A stretch of DNA of 64,000 nucleotides. It comes from Shewanella halifaxensis HAW-EB4 (GTDB taxonomy: Bacteria; Pseudomonadota; Gammaproteobacteria; Enterobacterales; Shewanellaceae). Below are positions 50,555-61,200 of this stretch, piece by piece. The stretch lies in assembly GCF_000019185.1 (NCBI RefSeq), contig NC_010334.1:2790001-2854000 (forward strand), given 5' to 3'. How positions within the stretch are numbered: the first letter of the stretch is position 1; the number at the start of each line of letters is the position of its first letter. Position numbers and translations under genes: made by a program. The notes below the pieces were generated by a model that did not search any database, was not told the DNA's origin, and saw only the letters and a list, made by a program, of their open reading frames with translations.

Positions 50555-52489
50555 TTACTTCAATGACTCGAGCTCTTCCCATCGCTCAAAGCAACTTTCA
50601 AGCTGACTCTCCTTATCGGACAATGCTTTCAAGCTTTCATTCACTATTTTTTGCTCCTGAGCGTAAAACTCAGGTGAACTGACAATTTCTTGTAACTTTT
50701 CAAGGTCCTGCTCTAACTGCTCCATCAAAGCGGGTAGAGACTCTAATTCGCGCTGTAATTTGTACGACAGTTTTTTCTCAGCCTTTTTCTCTACTGTTTT
50801 CACAGTAGAGGCTTGAGCTACAGCTTTTACTTCGGCAACAGGAGCTTGGACTGTATTTGTGGCTTGAGGTTCCCCAGAATAAAATCTTGCGCCTTGTGAC
50901 ACAGCATCTTCATAACCACCAACATACTCACTCCAGCCACCATTACCGGTAAACCACCAACTGCTGGTAACAGTATTATCGATAAAGGCACGATCGTGAC
51001 TCACTAGCAACAATGTACCTTTATAATCGGCAAGCAGTGACTCTAACAACTCTAAGGTCTCAATATCAAGATCGTTTGTTGGTTCATCAAGAATAATGAG
51101 GTTTGCAGGTCTGAGCAATAAGCGTGCTAATAACAGACGGTTCTTCTCACCGCCAGATAAGGCCTTAACAGGCGTTCTAGCGCGCATTGGTGAAAACAAA
51201 AAGTCTTGTAAATAGCTTAAGATATGGCGATCTTGACCATTGATTGTGACCGTCTTTTTACCTTCGCCGACGTTATCTTCAACCGTCTTCTCTGGATCGA
51301 GCGCTTCACGATATTGGTCAAAATAAGCGATTTCTAACTTTGTACCGACTTTAACACTGCCAGATTGAGCCTCTAACTGGCCGATAAGCAGCTTCACTAA
51401 CGTCGATTTACCACAACCATTAGGGCCAATCAGTGCAATTCTGTCGCCACGCATAACCGTTGAACTAAAGTTCTTAACCAGGTTCTTCTCTGGTAGGTTG
51501 TACTCGAGATTTTCGATATCGAATACCAATTTACCCGAGCGTTCTGTATCGGCAACGGCCATCTTCGCGCCACCTTGGCGATTAAGACGAGCCATACGTT
51601 CGACACGCAGATCTTTAAGGGCACGAACACGACCTTCGTTACGAGTACGACGAGCTTTAACCCCTTGACGGATCCAAACTTCTTCTTCTGCTAATTTTTT
51701 ATCAAAAAGTGCATTTTGCTCAGCTTCAACACGTAACCATTCAGCTTTACCATCGAGGTAGGCTTGATAATTACCCGGCCAAGAGGTGACCACACCACGA
51801 TCTAAGTCGACAATACGCGTCGCCATACGCTGAATAAAGCCACGGTCGTGACTGACAAATACAATCGCGCCGCGGTAACTTAACAGGAACTGCTCTAACC
51901 ATTCGATGGTATCGATATCTAAATGGTTGGTAGGCTCATCAAGGAGCAATAGATCGGGATCGCTAACCAAAGAGCGTGCTAAAGCGACTTTACGCTGCCA
52001 ACCACCTGATAACTCAGATAGCGCTGCGTCTGGGTCTAACCCTAATAACTCACAGTTTTGATTGATACGATTATCGAGCTGCCAACCATTAAGGTGGTCA
52101 ATATCATCTTGCAATCGCTCCATCTGCTTAAGCATACGCTCCATTTCATCTGGAGAAGCGGTACCGACATCATGAGAGAGCTGATGGTAGCGTTCTAGCT
52201 TTTCACCCACGTCTTTTAAGCCTGCGGCAATATACGCATATACTGTGCCCTGCTCAGCTTTAGGTGGGTCTTGCTGTAAACGACTGACTTTTACGTCAGT
52301 GGCAATGTTAAACTCACCTTCATCAAGCAACACATCGCCACTTAAGACTTTCATTAAACTTGACTTACCAGCGCCATTACGGCCCACGATACAAACCCGT
52401 TCGCCTGGTTCAATGGTAAAATCAGCTTTTTGCAGCAATGGGGTGTAACCGTAGGCTAAAGAGCCATTATTAATACGTACGAGACTCAA
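50555..52489 (-). CDS. uup: ABC-F family ATPase Uup
   Basis: A soluble ABC-F protein with two ATP-binding cassettes and no membrane domain. Uup-type proteins act on ribosomes and influence precise excision of transposons. The 644-residue protein has Walker A motifs GRNGAGKSS (about residues 36-44) and GPNGCGKST (about 354-362), ABC signatures LSGGWQRKVALARSL and LSGGEKNRLLLARLL, and a C-terminal coiled coil (about 570-640) characteristic of Uup. It starts 1 base after the glutaredoxin-like gene stop and is third in the rlmL-grx-uup unit. Confidence 0.93.
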   Translation of the reverse strand: MSLVRINNGSLAYGYTPLLQKADFTIEPGERVCIVGRNGAGKSSLMKVLSGDVLLDEGEFNIATDVKVSRLQQDPPKAEQGTVYAYIAAGLKDVGEKLERYHQLSHDVGTASPDEMERMLKQMERLQDDIDHLNGWQLDNRINQNCELLGLDPDAALSELSGGWQRKVALARSLVSDPDLLLLDEPTNHLDIDTIEWLEQFLLSYRGAIVFVSHDRGFIQRMATRIVDLDRGVVTSWPGNYQAYLDGKAEWLRVEAEQNALFDKKLAEEEVWIRQGVKARRTRNEGRVRALKDLRVERMARLNRQGGAKMAVADTERSGKLVFDIENLEYNLPEKNLVKNFSSTVMRGDRIALIGPNGCGKSTLVKLLIGQLEAQSGSVKVGTKLEIAYFDQYREALDPEKTVEDNVGEGKKTVTINGQDRHILSYLQDFLFSPMRARTPVKALSGGEKNRLLLARLLLRPANLIILDEPTNDLDIETLELLESLLADYKGTLLLVSHDRAFIDNTVTSSWWFTGNGGWSEYVGGYEDAVSQGARFYSGEPQATNTVQAPVAEVKAVAQASTVKTVEKKAEKKLSYKLQRELESLPALMEQLEQDLEKLQEIVSSPEFYAQEQKIVNESLKALSDKESQLESCFERWEELESLK

Positions 52490-52490
52490 C

Positions 52491-52727
52491 TTACGCTCCT
52501 AAAAATTCTTCTAATGCTTCGAGATCAAACGGCCAATTTAGTTCACTTTGAGAATCGACAATTTTGACGACCGGGATTCGAATACCATATTGCTCAGCCA
52601 AATGTTCATCATCACAGATATCCAAGGCATTAAAGGTAATGCCTGCCTGCATGAGTAAATCAGCTGCTAATTCACACAGATGGCACGCATCTGTGTGATA
52701 TAAAATAACCGAGGCGTTAGCCTGCAT
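52491..52727 (-). CDS. Glutaredoxin-like protein (DUF836-type)
   Basis: A 78-residue thioredoxin-fold protein with a redox-type CxxC motif C15-H-L-C18 ([16 protein letters not shown]) and a conserved cis-proline region ([10 protein letters not shown]). The first 10 bases of its frame overlap the end of rlmL and uup starts right after it, so the three are translationally coupled. The redox partner is unknown. In E. coli no such gene separates rlmL and uup. Confidence 0.82.
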
Positions 52728-54852
52728 GGGTGATTAACCATGTATTGTGGATATGCGGGTTGCGCTTGTAATCCAAAGGTAATGTTTGGTTATCGATGTT
52801 TTTAACTGACATGCCTAGTGCTTCAAGCTCAGCGATTTCCATCTTAAATTTGCGCTTATTGTTGGAGAAAATAATTTCCCCACCAGGATTTAGCAGTTTG
52901 AACACGTCAGTTAACATGGCAAGGTGATCACGCTGCACGTCAAATGAGTCTTCCATCCGCTTCGAGTTTGAGAAGGTCGGAGGATCGATAAAAATCAGGT
53001 CAAACCTATCGTGTGTGCGCTTCATCCATTGCAGGCAGTTAGCCTGAACAAACTGATATTTATCGCTATTTAAGCCATTTAATGCAAAGTTTTCTTTTGC
53101 CCAATCGATATAAGTATTAGACATGTCTACGGTAGTGACCGAAGTCGCCCCACCTAAAGCTGCATGTACAGATGCCGACCCGGTATATGAAAACAGGTTG
53201 CATACACTGCGACCTTTAGATTTTTCACCCACTAACTTACGAGTTAATCGATGATCTAAAAATAGGCCAGTATCTAGGTACTCTTTAAGGTTTAACTTAA
53301 ATTTAGCGCCATATTCTGTTGTGATCAGCTCAAGCTTACTCGCGGCTAACTTTTCATATTGATTAGTACCCTTCTTACGCTCACGGGTTTTCAAAATGAT
53401 GTGATTAGGGTCGATGCCAATCGCACTAGGTAGTGAGATCAATACGTCGGTTAATCTGCGTTTAGTTACCGCTTCAGGGATTTCTGATGGTGCTGAATAC
53501 TCTTGGATCACGACATAATCGAGGTACTTATCAATCGCTACGTTATATTCAGGTATATCTGCATCATATAAACGGTAACTATCGATGCCCTCTTTCTTAG
53601 CCCATTTCTCTAGCTGCTTAAAGTTCTTTTTAATACGATTAGCAAAAGGTACGGCGATATCACTGACATCACCTTCAATTTTGATGTTAGCAGGATCGAC
53701 ACGGCGCGTATTCAGCGCATGAACTGTATAAAGGTTAAACGCACACTCTAAAGCGCCGTTATTCATCTTCATCTGCTTGTCAGCTTTGAGCTTTAATGCA
53801 GATAACAGCTCAACATCACTGTTTAAGATAGCGATGCTCCAGCCGCCGAAATCGGCCTTGAACTTATCACCTAGTTGGTAATAAAGCTGCAATAATGAGG
53901 TGACGTTACCTAAACGCTCACCGTACGGCGGATTAGATATTAAATATCCTGATCCTGCTGGCGCTTTAACGTCTAACGCATTGCAGACGTTAAAATCGAT
54001 AAGTTCTAGCACACCAGCATTCTCGGCATTGCGTTTCGCTAATGCTACCAGTCTAGAGTCAATATCTGAGCCATAGAATTTAATCTCACAACGAGTCTTA
54101 CCGATAGACGCACGCGCACGGGCTTCGTTTAATAACTCTTCCCAAACTTTCTTGTTATGAGGCAACCAATGGTCAAAACCAAAACGCTCACGATGAATAC
54201 CTGGTGCAATATCACACGCCATCATCGCCGCTTCAATCAAAATGGTTCCACTACCACAGAATGGATCCAATAAGTCTACTTGTGCAGCTTGCCAACCACT
54301 ACGAACTAGCATATTAGCAGCTAGGTTTTCTTTTAGTGGTGCCTCACCCGTTGTCGAGCGATAGCCACGCTTGTGCAGCGCTGGGCCTGAGAAATTGAAA
54401 CCGATAGTGATCTCACCACGTCTAAAGTGGGCATCAATTCTAAAATCGGCATCGACTCTTTCAACATTTGGACGAGAAAAATCATCATCACGAAAACGAT
54501 CTACAATCGCATCTTTGATTTTTAGTGCACCAAACTGGGTGTTCTTAATAAAACCACCCAAACCATGGAAGTCGATGCTAAAAGTACTGCGATTTGAAAA
54601 CTGCATCTGCCAGTCAATACCGTAAGCCGCGTTATACAGCTGCTCAGGTGACTCACATGGACCTTTATAAATGACAAAAATGATTCTGCTCGCCAAACGC
54701 GACCATAGGGTAATACGATATCCCAGCTCTAACGGAGCAGAAAAATAAACTCCCGCAACACTTTCTTTTATTTCAGAAGCGCCAAGCTCTGCGAGCTCAA
54801 GTGATAACGCGTATTCATAGCCCCGTGGAGCTGCAGCAAAAAAATTTAACAT
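52717..54852 (-). CDS. rlmL: 23S rRNA m2G2445/m7G2069 methyltransferase RlmKL
   Basis: A bifunctional rRNA methyltransferase modifying G2445 and G2069. The 711-residue protein has an N-terminal THUMP domain (about 45-155), a first methyltransferase domain ([21 protein letters not shown]; catalytic [10 protein letters not shown] near residue 308) and a C-terminal RlmK domain ([35 protein letters not shown]). It is first in the rlmL-grx-uup unit. Confidence 0.96.
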
Positions 54853-54886
54853 TGATTAGTCGACACACAGTAAAAATTAGTTAGGC

Positions 54887-54916
54887 ATTATACCTGTTCG
54901 TGCTACTAAATGATAA
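54887..54916 (-). promoter_or_regulatory. rlmL: Predicted sigma-70 promoter for rlmL
   Basis: On the minus strand a perfect -10 TATAAT (54887-54892) is preceded by TTATCA (54911-54916) with an 18-base spacer. Transcription would begin about 25-30 bases before the rlmL start. Confidence 0.6.
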
Positions 54917-55009
54917 AAGTTATTGGCTAAAGCCCGATTTAATAACCGTAACAGTCAATCCCTCCGAGATCCCACCATAATCGATTAATTAATAAGCGTA
55001 TAAACAACA

Positions 55010-55153
55010 AAGTAAAAAGTCCCCTGCAAAGCATCTAACCACCGTGATTAGTTAGCCGCCTCTTCAGGACAGCCACTTGATAACGTAAGTGCCTAGTACT
55101 TTGAAGTGATAATTCGGACGCGGGGTGGCGTTGATAGCCAGCTCGTAGGGGGC
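55010..55153 (-). ncRNA. Candidate structured small RNA upstream of rlmL
   Basis: On the minus strand, TATAAA (55159-55164) is followed 6 bases later by GCCCCCT (55147-55153). The segment ends AGGGGACTTTTTAC near 55010, so CCCCT can pair with AGGGG to close the molecule just before the T5 tract. Inside are several hairpins: TGGC-tatcaac-GCCA, CACTT-acgttatc-AAGTG and CTAAC...GTTAG. The -35 region is poor. I do not recognise an Rfam family. Because rlmL has its own promoter downstream, a free RNA fits better than a leader. Confidence 0.4.
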
Positions 55154-55557
55154 AACTCTTTATAAAACTTACGTTCAAAGATATAGTGTGAAGATCGCAG
55201 GCCTGGCCTTGTTAAAACTCATCCAGCTTCCTCAACCATCATTCACTAATCAATTTAAGTCTGTGTTATGTCAGTCAGAAAAAGCTGGGGTTTTTAATAA
55301 AAATTCACACAAAATTCGTTGCCAGTCATATTTATACCTCTTCACTAAGTTCACACCAACCTCATCCGATAGCAAAAACACAAACACAGCAGCTATGCGC
55401 TCGTAATCTGCGACAGTTTGTAACCATTGTTACTATCTTATTGATCTAGCATTTAAAATCGTTAAAATCACCAATAAGACATATCTGCAACATTAAGCGC
55501 ATTAATTTAACAAGATTTTTTAATATCTAAATTTACGTATTAAATAGTGAGAACAAA

Positions 55558-56157
55558 ATGAATAAAACACTACCCCTCCTACTTTGCTTTAGCTTGACGG
55601 CTTGTGGTGGCAGCGACAGTAATGAAACTGCTCCGCCGCCAATTCAAGCACCCGAACTCCAAGCTGATATCTGCTATCTAATGTCTACGACTATGGGCGA
55701 TATGACCCTAGCTATCGACCTAACAAATATGCCAATTACCGGAAATAACTTTAAAAACTATGCCGACGATGGCTTCTATACCGACACACTATTTCATCGC
55801 ACCATCAATAATTTTGTAATACAAGGAGGCGGCTTTACTAGCGGATTAGTAGCAAAGCCTAGCAACGACCCTATCATTAATGAAGCTAACGTTGGGATCA
55901 GCAATAAACGTGGCACTATCGCAATGGCACGTACCAATGCCCCGGACTCTGCAACCACTCAGTTCTTTGTTAACGTACTCGATAACCCACAACTGGATGC
56001 TTCCAGTTCTAACTATGGTTATGCAGTATTTGGAAAAGTAATCGATGGAATGGATGTTGTCGACCAAATAAGTATTGTTAAAACTGGCGTCAACGACGTT
56101 CCATTATCTGAAATCTTGATTAACTCAGTTATTGAAACAAGTTGCTCAAGTAATTAA
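55558..56157 (+). CDS. Cyclophilin-type peptidyl-prolyl isomerase, lipoprotein
   Basis: A 199-residue predicted lipoprotein: signal ending in the lipobox SLTAC (C16), then a Gly/Ser/Pro linker to about residue 36. A cyclophilin domain follows (TTMGDMTLAIDLTNMPITGNNF, FHRTINNFVIQGGGF, GTIAMARTNAPDSATTQFFVNV, YAVFGKVIDGMDVVDQI). The catalytic arginine of FHR and the Q of FVIQGG are present. It probably assists folding at the membrane or in the periplasm. It occupies the place where E. coli has ycbX between rlmL and zapC. Confidence 0.92.
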   Translation: MNKTLPLLLCFSLTACGGSDSNETAPPPIQAPELQADICYLMSTTMGDMTLAIDLTNMPITGNNFKNYADDGFYTDTLFHRTINNFVIQGGGFTSGLVAKPSNDPIINEANVGISNKRGTIAMARTNAPDSATTQFFVNVLDNPQLDASSSNYGYAVFGKVIDGMDVVDQISIVKTGVNDVPLSEILINSVIETSCSSN

Positions 56158-56497
56158 ATATCCACCGCCCTGTAATGAGGTGATCTAATAGCGCTCAGTA
56201 CCGTTAGCGCCTCATTAGTAATAACTAATACCAACCAGGTTAATCTAATTAATTATCTTCAGAGATTGATTTATTCACACGCAGTTTATTGATGAGAGAA
56301 TTGTTGATGAAAGAATAGTTGATAAGATATTTATCGATGATCGATTATTTGATGAAAAGTCAAAAATGAATAGCGGTCCAGCCAAGAGTTATTATCTTGT
56401 AAATGGGATTATCCAGACCAGCCTATGTATAGAAAACAACCAGCACGGATCTGAATGTGGCCTGCTGAAAAAGCAAACTCAATCTAAGGGTAAACTT
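56158..56497. other. 340-base intergenic region with short tandem repeat
   Basis: No convincing gene. An open frame on the plus strand from 56366 overlaps the end of zapC and has no ribosome site or recognisable motif. The main content is the 15-base periodic repeat at 56289-56363. Confidence 0.7.
56289..56363. repeat. 15-bp degenerate tandem repeat, five units
   Basis: TTGATGA-like heptamers recur at exactly 15-base intervals (56289, 56304, 56319, 56334, 56349). The first two full units differ by only two bases (TTGATGAGAGAATTG, TTGATGAAAGAATAG). Later units are more diverged. Confidence 0.8.
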
Positions 56498-57031
56498 TTA
56501 AGCAGCGTTAACTTGTTTCTGAATAGGCAAAGGTGCAAGCCTATCGTGCATAACTTTAATCGTTTCAAACTGTTTAAGTTTCTTAGTGTCAGTTAAACGA
56601 CATTCTACAGACATGATCATGACCAAAGATGCTTGCAGACCGGACTCTATCACCATAGCAAGTACCGTATGCTCACTGGTCGTTAATTGAAAGAGCTTGC
56701 CGACTTCGCTATAAACACATTGATGTGACACATTAAAAAACCAAGATTTAGGCATCTGGGGTTTTAGTAAGAAATGAGCCGCTGTGGCATTTAGCGCTAT
56801 TTGAACTATTAGCGCATCATTTAATGCAAGTGACTTTGATAAACGATCAACCAAATCAATATAGAACTTAGCATGTTCAACGCTAAACTCCATTGGCTCT
56901 TTGGCATCTGGTATCAGGGTTTTTAATTTATAAGCCGACAAAAACTCCATGTCGTCTCCTAACGAAACACTTAATACTCCGTGCGTTTCATTATACCCCC
57001 ACTGCCAATCCCTTTTTGGCATTAATAACAT
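56498..57031 (-). CDS. zapC: Cell division protein ZapC
   Basis: A 177-residue cytoplasmic protein that in E. coli binds FtsZ and promotes bundling at the division ring. It aligns with E. coli ZapC at the start (WQWGYNETHGVLSVSLGDDMEF versus WRWYYDEEHDRMMLDLANGMLF in pattern), at LLKPQMPKSWFF, and in the C-terminal KVMHDRLAPL. It lies downstream of pyrD on the same strand, the same neighbours as in E. coli. AAGG lies about 10 bases before the ATG. Confidence 0.88.
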   Translation of the reverse strand: MLLMPKRDWQWGYNETHGVLSVSLGDDMEFLSAYKLKTLIPDAKEPMEFSVEHAKFYIDLVDRLSKSLALNDALIVQIALNATAAHFLLKPQMPKSWFFNVSHQCVYSEVGKLFQLTTSEHTVLAMVIESGLQASLVMIMSVECRLTDTKKLKQFETIKVMHDRLAPLPIQKQVNAA

Positions 57032-57126
57032 AACGTTTACCTTTATTTAGATACAATTGAATAATAGATGATTATTTCATCAATATCAAAATAAATTTGG
57101 TTCGAAATCAAATCTAATATCTAAAT

Positions 57127-57171
57127 AAAAAACGATCACCAAGATCCTTTTGAGATCTGAATGATCGTTTT
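57127..57171 (-). terminator. Terminator between pyrD and zapC
   Basis: The outer stem ACGATCA / TGATCGT, enclosing a second pair AGATC / GATCT, is followed on the minus strand by T6. It should reduce read-through from pyrD into zapC. A second perfect AT-rich inverted repeat (GATCTAATA-aaaa-TATTAGATC, 57174-57195) lies just before it in transcription. Confidence 0.75.
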
Positions 57172-57204
57172 ATGATCTAATAAAAATATTAGATCTAAAC
57201 TAGA

Positions 57205-58224
57205 TTATTTAATTCGATATGCTTCGACGATATCTTTAATTAATTTAGGTCCTTGATAAATAAACCCAGAAAAAATCTGAACCATCTCAGCACCCGCATC
57301 TAATTTATCTAACGCATCTTCAGCGGCGTTAATACCACCGACACCAATGATTGGTAACTTACCTTTCAAGCAATCAGCTAACTGCTTAATCACTATAGTT
57401 GACAATGAATTCAACGGCTTACCACTTAACCCACCAGCTTCATTAGCATTCAATAAACCGCTAACACCATCACGAGTTAGTGTAGTATTTGTCGCAATAG
57501 CAGCGTCAAATTCACTCTTTATTAGTGCCTCAGCTATCTTTTCAATCTCTTCACTTGATAAGTCAGGTGCAATTTTTAATGCAATTGGCACGTACTTACC
57601 ATGTTTTTCAGCGAGTTCTTTTTGCTTTTGTTTTAATGATCCAAGAAGATCATCGAGCAGATCGCCATACTGAAGCGATCGCAATCCAGGCGTGTTTGGC
57701 GAAGAAATATTTACTGCAATATAGGCGGCGTAAGGATATACCTTATCCATGCAGATTAAATAATCATCTTTGCCCTGCTCTACTGGCGTATCTTTATTCT
57801 TACCGATATTGACACCAACCATCGCATTTGTCTTAACAGCTTTGAGGTTTTCAACTAGGTTGTCTACACCTTTATTGTTGAATCCCATGCGATTAATAAT
57901 TGCTTTAGCAGGCTTAAGTCTAAAACAGCGTGGCTTATCATTACCTGGTTGTGGACGCGGGGTGACTGTTCCCACTTCAATATGACCAAACCCCATAGCA
58001 TGAAATGCATCGATACACTCACCGTCTTTATCCATACCGGCAGCAAGACCTACAGGATTTGGAAAAGTCAGGCCCATCATAGTAACAGGGGCTGGCTTAA
58101 TATTTTGCGCATAAAAGCAGTTTAAAGGTGAATTACCAGTAGACTTTAAACTGCCGATAGCTAAATTATGTGCCAGCTCTGGATCCATCTGAAACATGAA
58201 CTTTTGTGCGATTTTATAAAACAT
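57205..58224 (-). CDS. pyrD: Dihydroorotate dehydrogenase (quinone), class 2
   Basis: Membrane-associated flavoenzyme oxidising dihydroorotate to orotate with quinone as acceptor in pyrimidine synthesis. The 339-residue length and the N-terminal helix (FYKIAQKFMFQMDPELAHNLAI) are those of class 2. FMN and substrate residues are visible in GLAAGMDKDGE, RMGFNNKG, NISSPNTPGLR (catalytic serine region), KIAPDLS and GVGGINAAEDALDKL. It is followed by zapC. Confidence 0.96.
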   Translation of the reverse strand: MFYKIAQKFMFQMDPELAHNLAIGSLKSTGNSPLNCFYAQNIKPAPVTMMGLTFPNPVGLAAGMDKDGECIDAFHAMGFGHIEVGTVTPRPQPGNDKPRCFRLKPAKAIINRMGFNNKGVDNLVENLKAVKTNAMVGVNIGKNKDTPVEQGKDDYLICMDKVYPYAAYIAVNISSPNTPGLRSLQYGDLLDDLLGSLKQKQKELAEKHGKYVPIALKIAPDLSSEEIEKIAEALIKSEFDAAIATNTTLTRDGVSGLLNANEAGGLSGKPLNSLSTIVIKQLADCLKGKLPIIGVGGINAAEDALDKLDAGAEMVQIFSGFIYQGPKLIKDIVEAYRIK

Positions 58225-58240
58225 GTTTTCTCCTAGACCG

Positions 58241-58267
58241 AAAAAAGCCCCGGCACTTGCCAGGGCT
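58241..58267 (-). terminator. Terminator after the NAD-glutamate dehydrogenase gene
   Basis: The minus-strand stem AGCCCTGGC / GCCGGGGCT with a 4-nt loop and T6, 16 bases after the stop and before pyrD. Confidence 0.92.
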
Positions 58268-58283
58268 TCTGATTTAAATCAGA

Positions 58284-61200
58284 TTACTTTTGGCCTTCAC
58301 AATGAAGGATCAAAAGATTAAGTTCACGTAAGGCTACAGAGAACTTTGCAAACTCATGGCTTTGCGAAGTCTTGAAATCAGCTAGCATATGGAACCAACG
58401 TTCCAATAGGCTTTGATTAGACTCAATCCATTCTGAGATAATTTTATTCGCATCACAACTTTCAGTGCAGGTTCTTAATACAACCGAACTGAGAGAGCGC
58501 TGTTGCCAATCAAGCTCTTCTCTAAAGGCAGCTCGCGCCAACGCTTGCCAGTGATTTGAAACAGGTTGTGCACTAATTTGCTCAAGGAACCAATGTAAAT
58601 CAACACTCGCACCCAGCTTAAAGTACGTTTCAGCCACTAACGGAATAGGCTTACCTTCGACATCACTGATTTGGGCAATATCTAATGCAGAAAATAGGGT
58701 ACTAACGTTTGCCACAACCATGGCTACATCTTCTGGTACACCTTCTTTAATCAATGCATTCGATTCTGCACGAATACCTTCAACCTCTTCATTCACCATG
58801 TACTGATGAACACTTACCTTCAACTCATCAAATACAGGTTTAAAGAATTCGATTGTTTGTTCAATATTCAAGTTACGGTTACGGTGACGTAAGAACCAGC
58901 GGCTTGCGCGACGAATATTACGTCGCAACTGATGCAGCATTTCACACTGTACCACAGCCGGGATCACACCATTCAAATCAGTAATGGACTTAGTTAAATC
59001 TGCTAAACCAAACACTTCGCGAGCCATACTATAACAAATCGCAGCTTCAGCTACTGAGGCACCTGTCTCATCTTGCATACGTTGAACGAAATTAAGTCCC
59101 ATATCGTTGACGAGCTCATTCGCCAATGAAGTCGCAATAATTTCTCCACGAAGTGGATGCGATGCCATATTGTCGATGTATTTCTCTTGTAACTGCTTAG
59201 GGAAGTATTCAATCAATAGCTGACTCAAGAAACTATCTTCGGTAATTTCTGAGGTTAATAACTGCTCTTTCAAAATCATCTTAGCGTAAGCAACTAACAC
59301 TGATAACTCGGGGCGAGTTAGTGACTTGCCATTGACTAGACGATCAGCAAGCTCATCTTCATTTGGTAAGAACTCAAGTGCTCTATCTAACTTGCCTTCT
59401 TTCTCTAGATAGTGAATGAAGCGGATTTGCTCTTTCAGCTGCTCGGCGCCACGAACCTGAGTCACAGAGATGGTACGGGTTTGATCCTTACAATCTTGTA
59501 GAACAATACGGCCGACTTCGTCAGTCATCTCTTCGAGTAAGCGATTACGCTGTTTAAGCGTCATCTCACCATCGGCAACTAACGCATTCAGTAAAATCTT
59601 AATATTAACTTCGTTATCAGAGCAATCCACACCACCGACGTTATCCACAAAGTCGGTATTCATACGCCCGCCATTAGAACAGTATTCGATTCGACCTAAC
59701 TGAGTACAACCTAAGTTACCGCCTTCACCAATAATCTTAGCCTGAACTTCGTTACCATTAACGCGAATCGCGTCATTTGCACGGTCACCCACCTCAGTAT
59801 GAGATTCCCTTGTGGCCTTGACGTAAGTACCAATACCACCGTTCCAAATAAGATCCACTTGCATCTTAAGCAGTTCTTTAAGTAGCTCAAGTGGAGCCAT
59901 CGATGCTTTTTGACTACCGAGCATCTTCTTCATTTCGCTAGATAATGGAATTGACTTCGCTGAACGTAAGAATATTCCTCCACCTTTAGAGATTAGGTCT
60001 TTGTTGTAGTCTTCCCAGCTAGAGCGCGGCAGTGCAAATAAACGCTCACGCTCAACATAACTTGTTGCAGCATCAGGATTTGGATCGATAAAGATATGCA
60101 TGTGGTTAAAAGCTGCAACTAAGCGAGTGTGCTCAGATAACAACATACCATTACCAAATACGTCACCAGCCATATCGCCTATCGCAAGACAGGTGAAATC
60201 TGTGGTTTGGCAATTAACCCCCATCTCGCGGAAATGGCGCTTAACCGACTCCCACGCCCCACGAGCAGTAATGCCCATCTTCTTATGGTCGTAACCGTTA
60301 CTACCACCCGAGGCAAAGGCATCACCTAACCAAAAGTTATATTCGATGGCAATTTCGTTTGCGATATCAGAGAAGGTCGCCGTGCCCTTATCGGCAGCAA
60401 CAACTAAATACGGATCGTCTTCATCGTGCCTAACAACGTTATCGGGGGCAACCACTTCACCATTGATGATGTTATCGCTGATATCGAGTAAGCCACGAAT
60501 AAATAGACGGTAACACTCTTGTCCTTCAGCGAAGAAGGCTTCACGGCCACCATCTGTCGGCAATTGTTTACAAACAAAACCACCTTTTGCACCAACAGGT
60601 ACAATAACCGTGTTCTTTACCTGCTGTGCTTTAACAAGGCCAAGTACTTCGGTACGGAAATCTTCGCGTCTATCAGACCAACGTAAACCACCACGAGCAA
60701 CTTTACCTCCGCGAAGGTGCACACCTTCAACGCGTGTTGAATAGACAAAGATTTCATACTTAGGCAGAGGCTTTGGCATCTCAGGGATCAATTCGGGTTC
60801 AAACTTGAACGAGATATATGCTTTAGGTAACCCTGTTTCAGCCAACTGGTAGAAGTTAGTACGATTTGTCGCATTAATTAAATCAAGGTAACGACGAATA
60901 ATACGGTCATCATCTAGGCTTGATACATCATCAAGACGAAGATCTATCTGCTCTATAAACTTATTAAGTGTTCGTGTTTTCAACTTAGGGTTGAACTTAC
61001 GGATATACATTTTAACAAGCAGATCGGCTATCTGAGGGTAGCTAGCGAACGTTTCTTCAATATAGGCTTGGCTGAATGTAGAGTCGATTTGACGCATATA
61101 TTTAGCATAAGCACGCAGCACTGAAACTTCGCGACCTGTTAGCCCTGTAGAAAGAACCAAACGGTTAAAGCCATCGTCTTCAAGCTCTTTCTTCCATACT

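Larger units (their letters stand above)
54853..55557. other. 705-base intergenic region without a protein gene
   Basis: No open frame here looks coding on either strand. The region contains the rlmL promoter near 54887-54916, a structured candidate RNA (about 55010-55153, minus strand) and an AT-rich stretch before the cyclophilin gene. A possible plus-strand closing pair (CCAGCTT near 55219, AAGCTGG near 55283 followed by GGTTTTT) could mark a second short transcript, but support is weak. It is the largest gap in the window. Confidence 0.6.

Noticed and set aside
55010..55153. Identification of the rlmL-upstream structure as 6S RNA, cobalamin, lysine or c-di-GMP riboswitch
   Set aside because: The conserved motifs of those families are not visible; only an unnamed structured RNA is supported.
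55175..55406. 72-codon plus-strand frame upstream of the cyclophilin gene
   Set aside because: No ribosome binding site, no family resemblance, and it lies in an AT-rich control region.
56366..56596. 76-codon plus-strand open frame after the cyclophilin gene
   Set aside because: It overlaps the 3' end of zapC on the other strand, lacks a ribosome site and shows no recognisable family.
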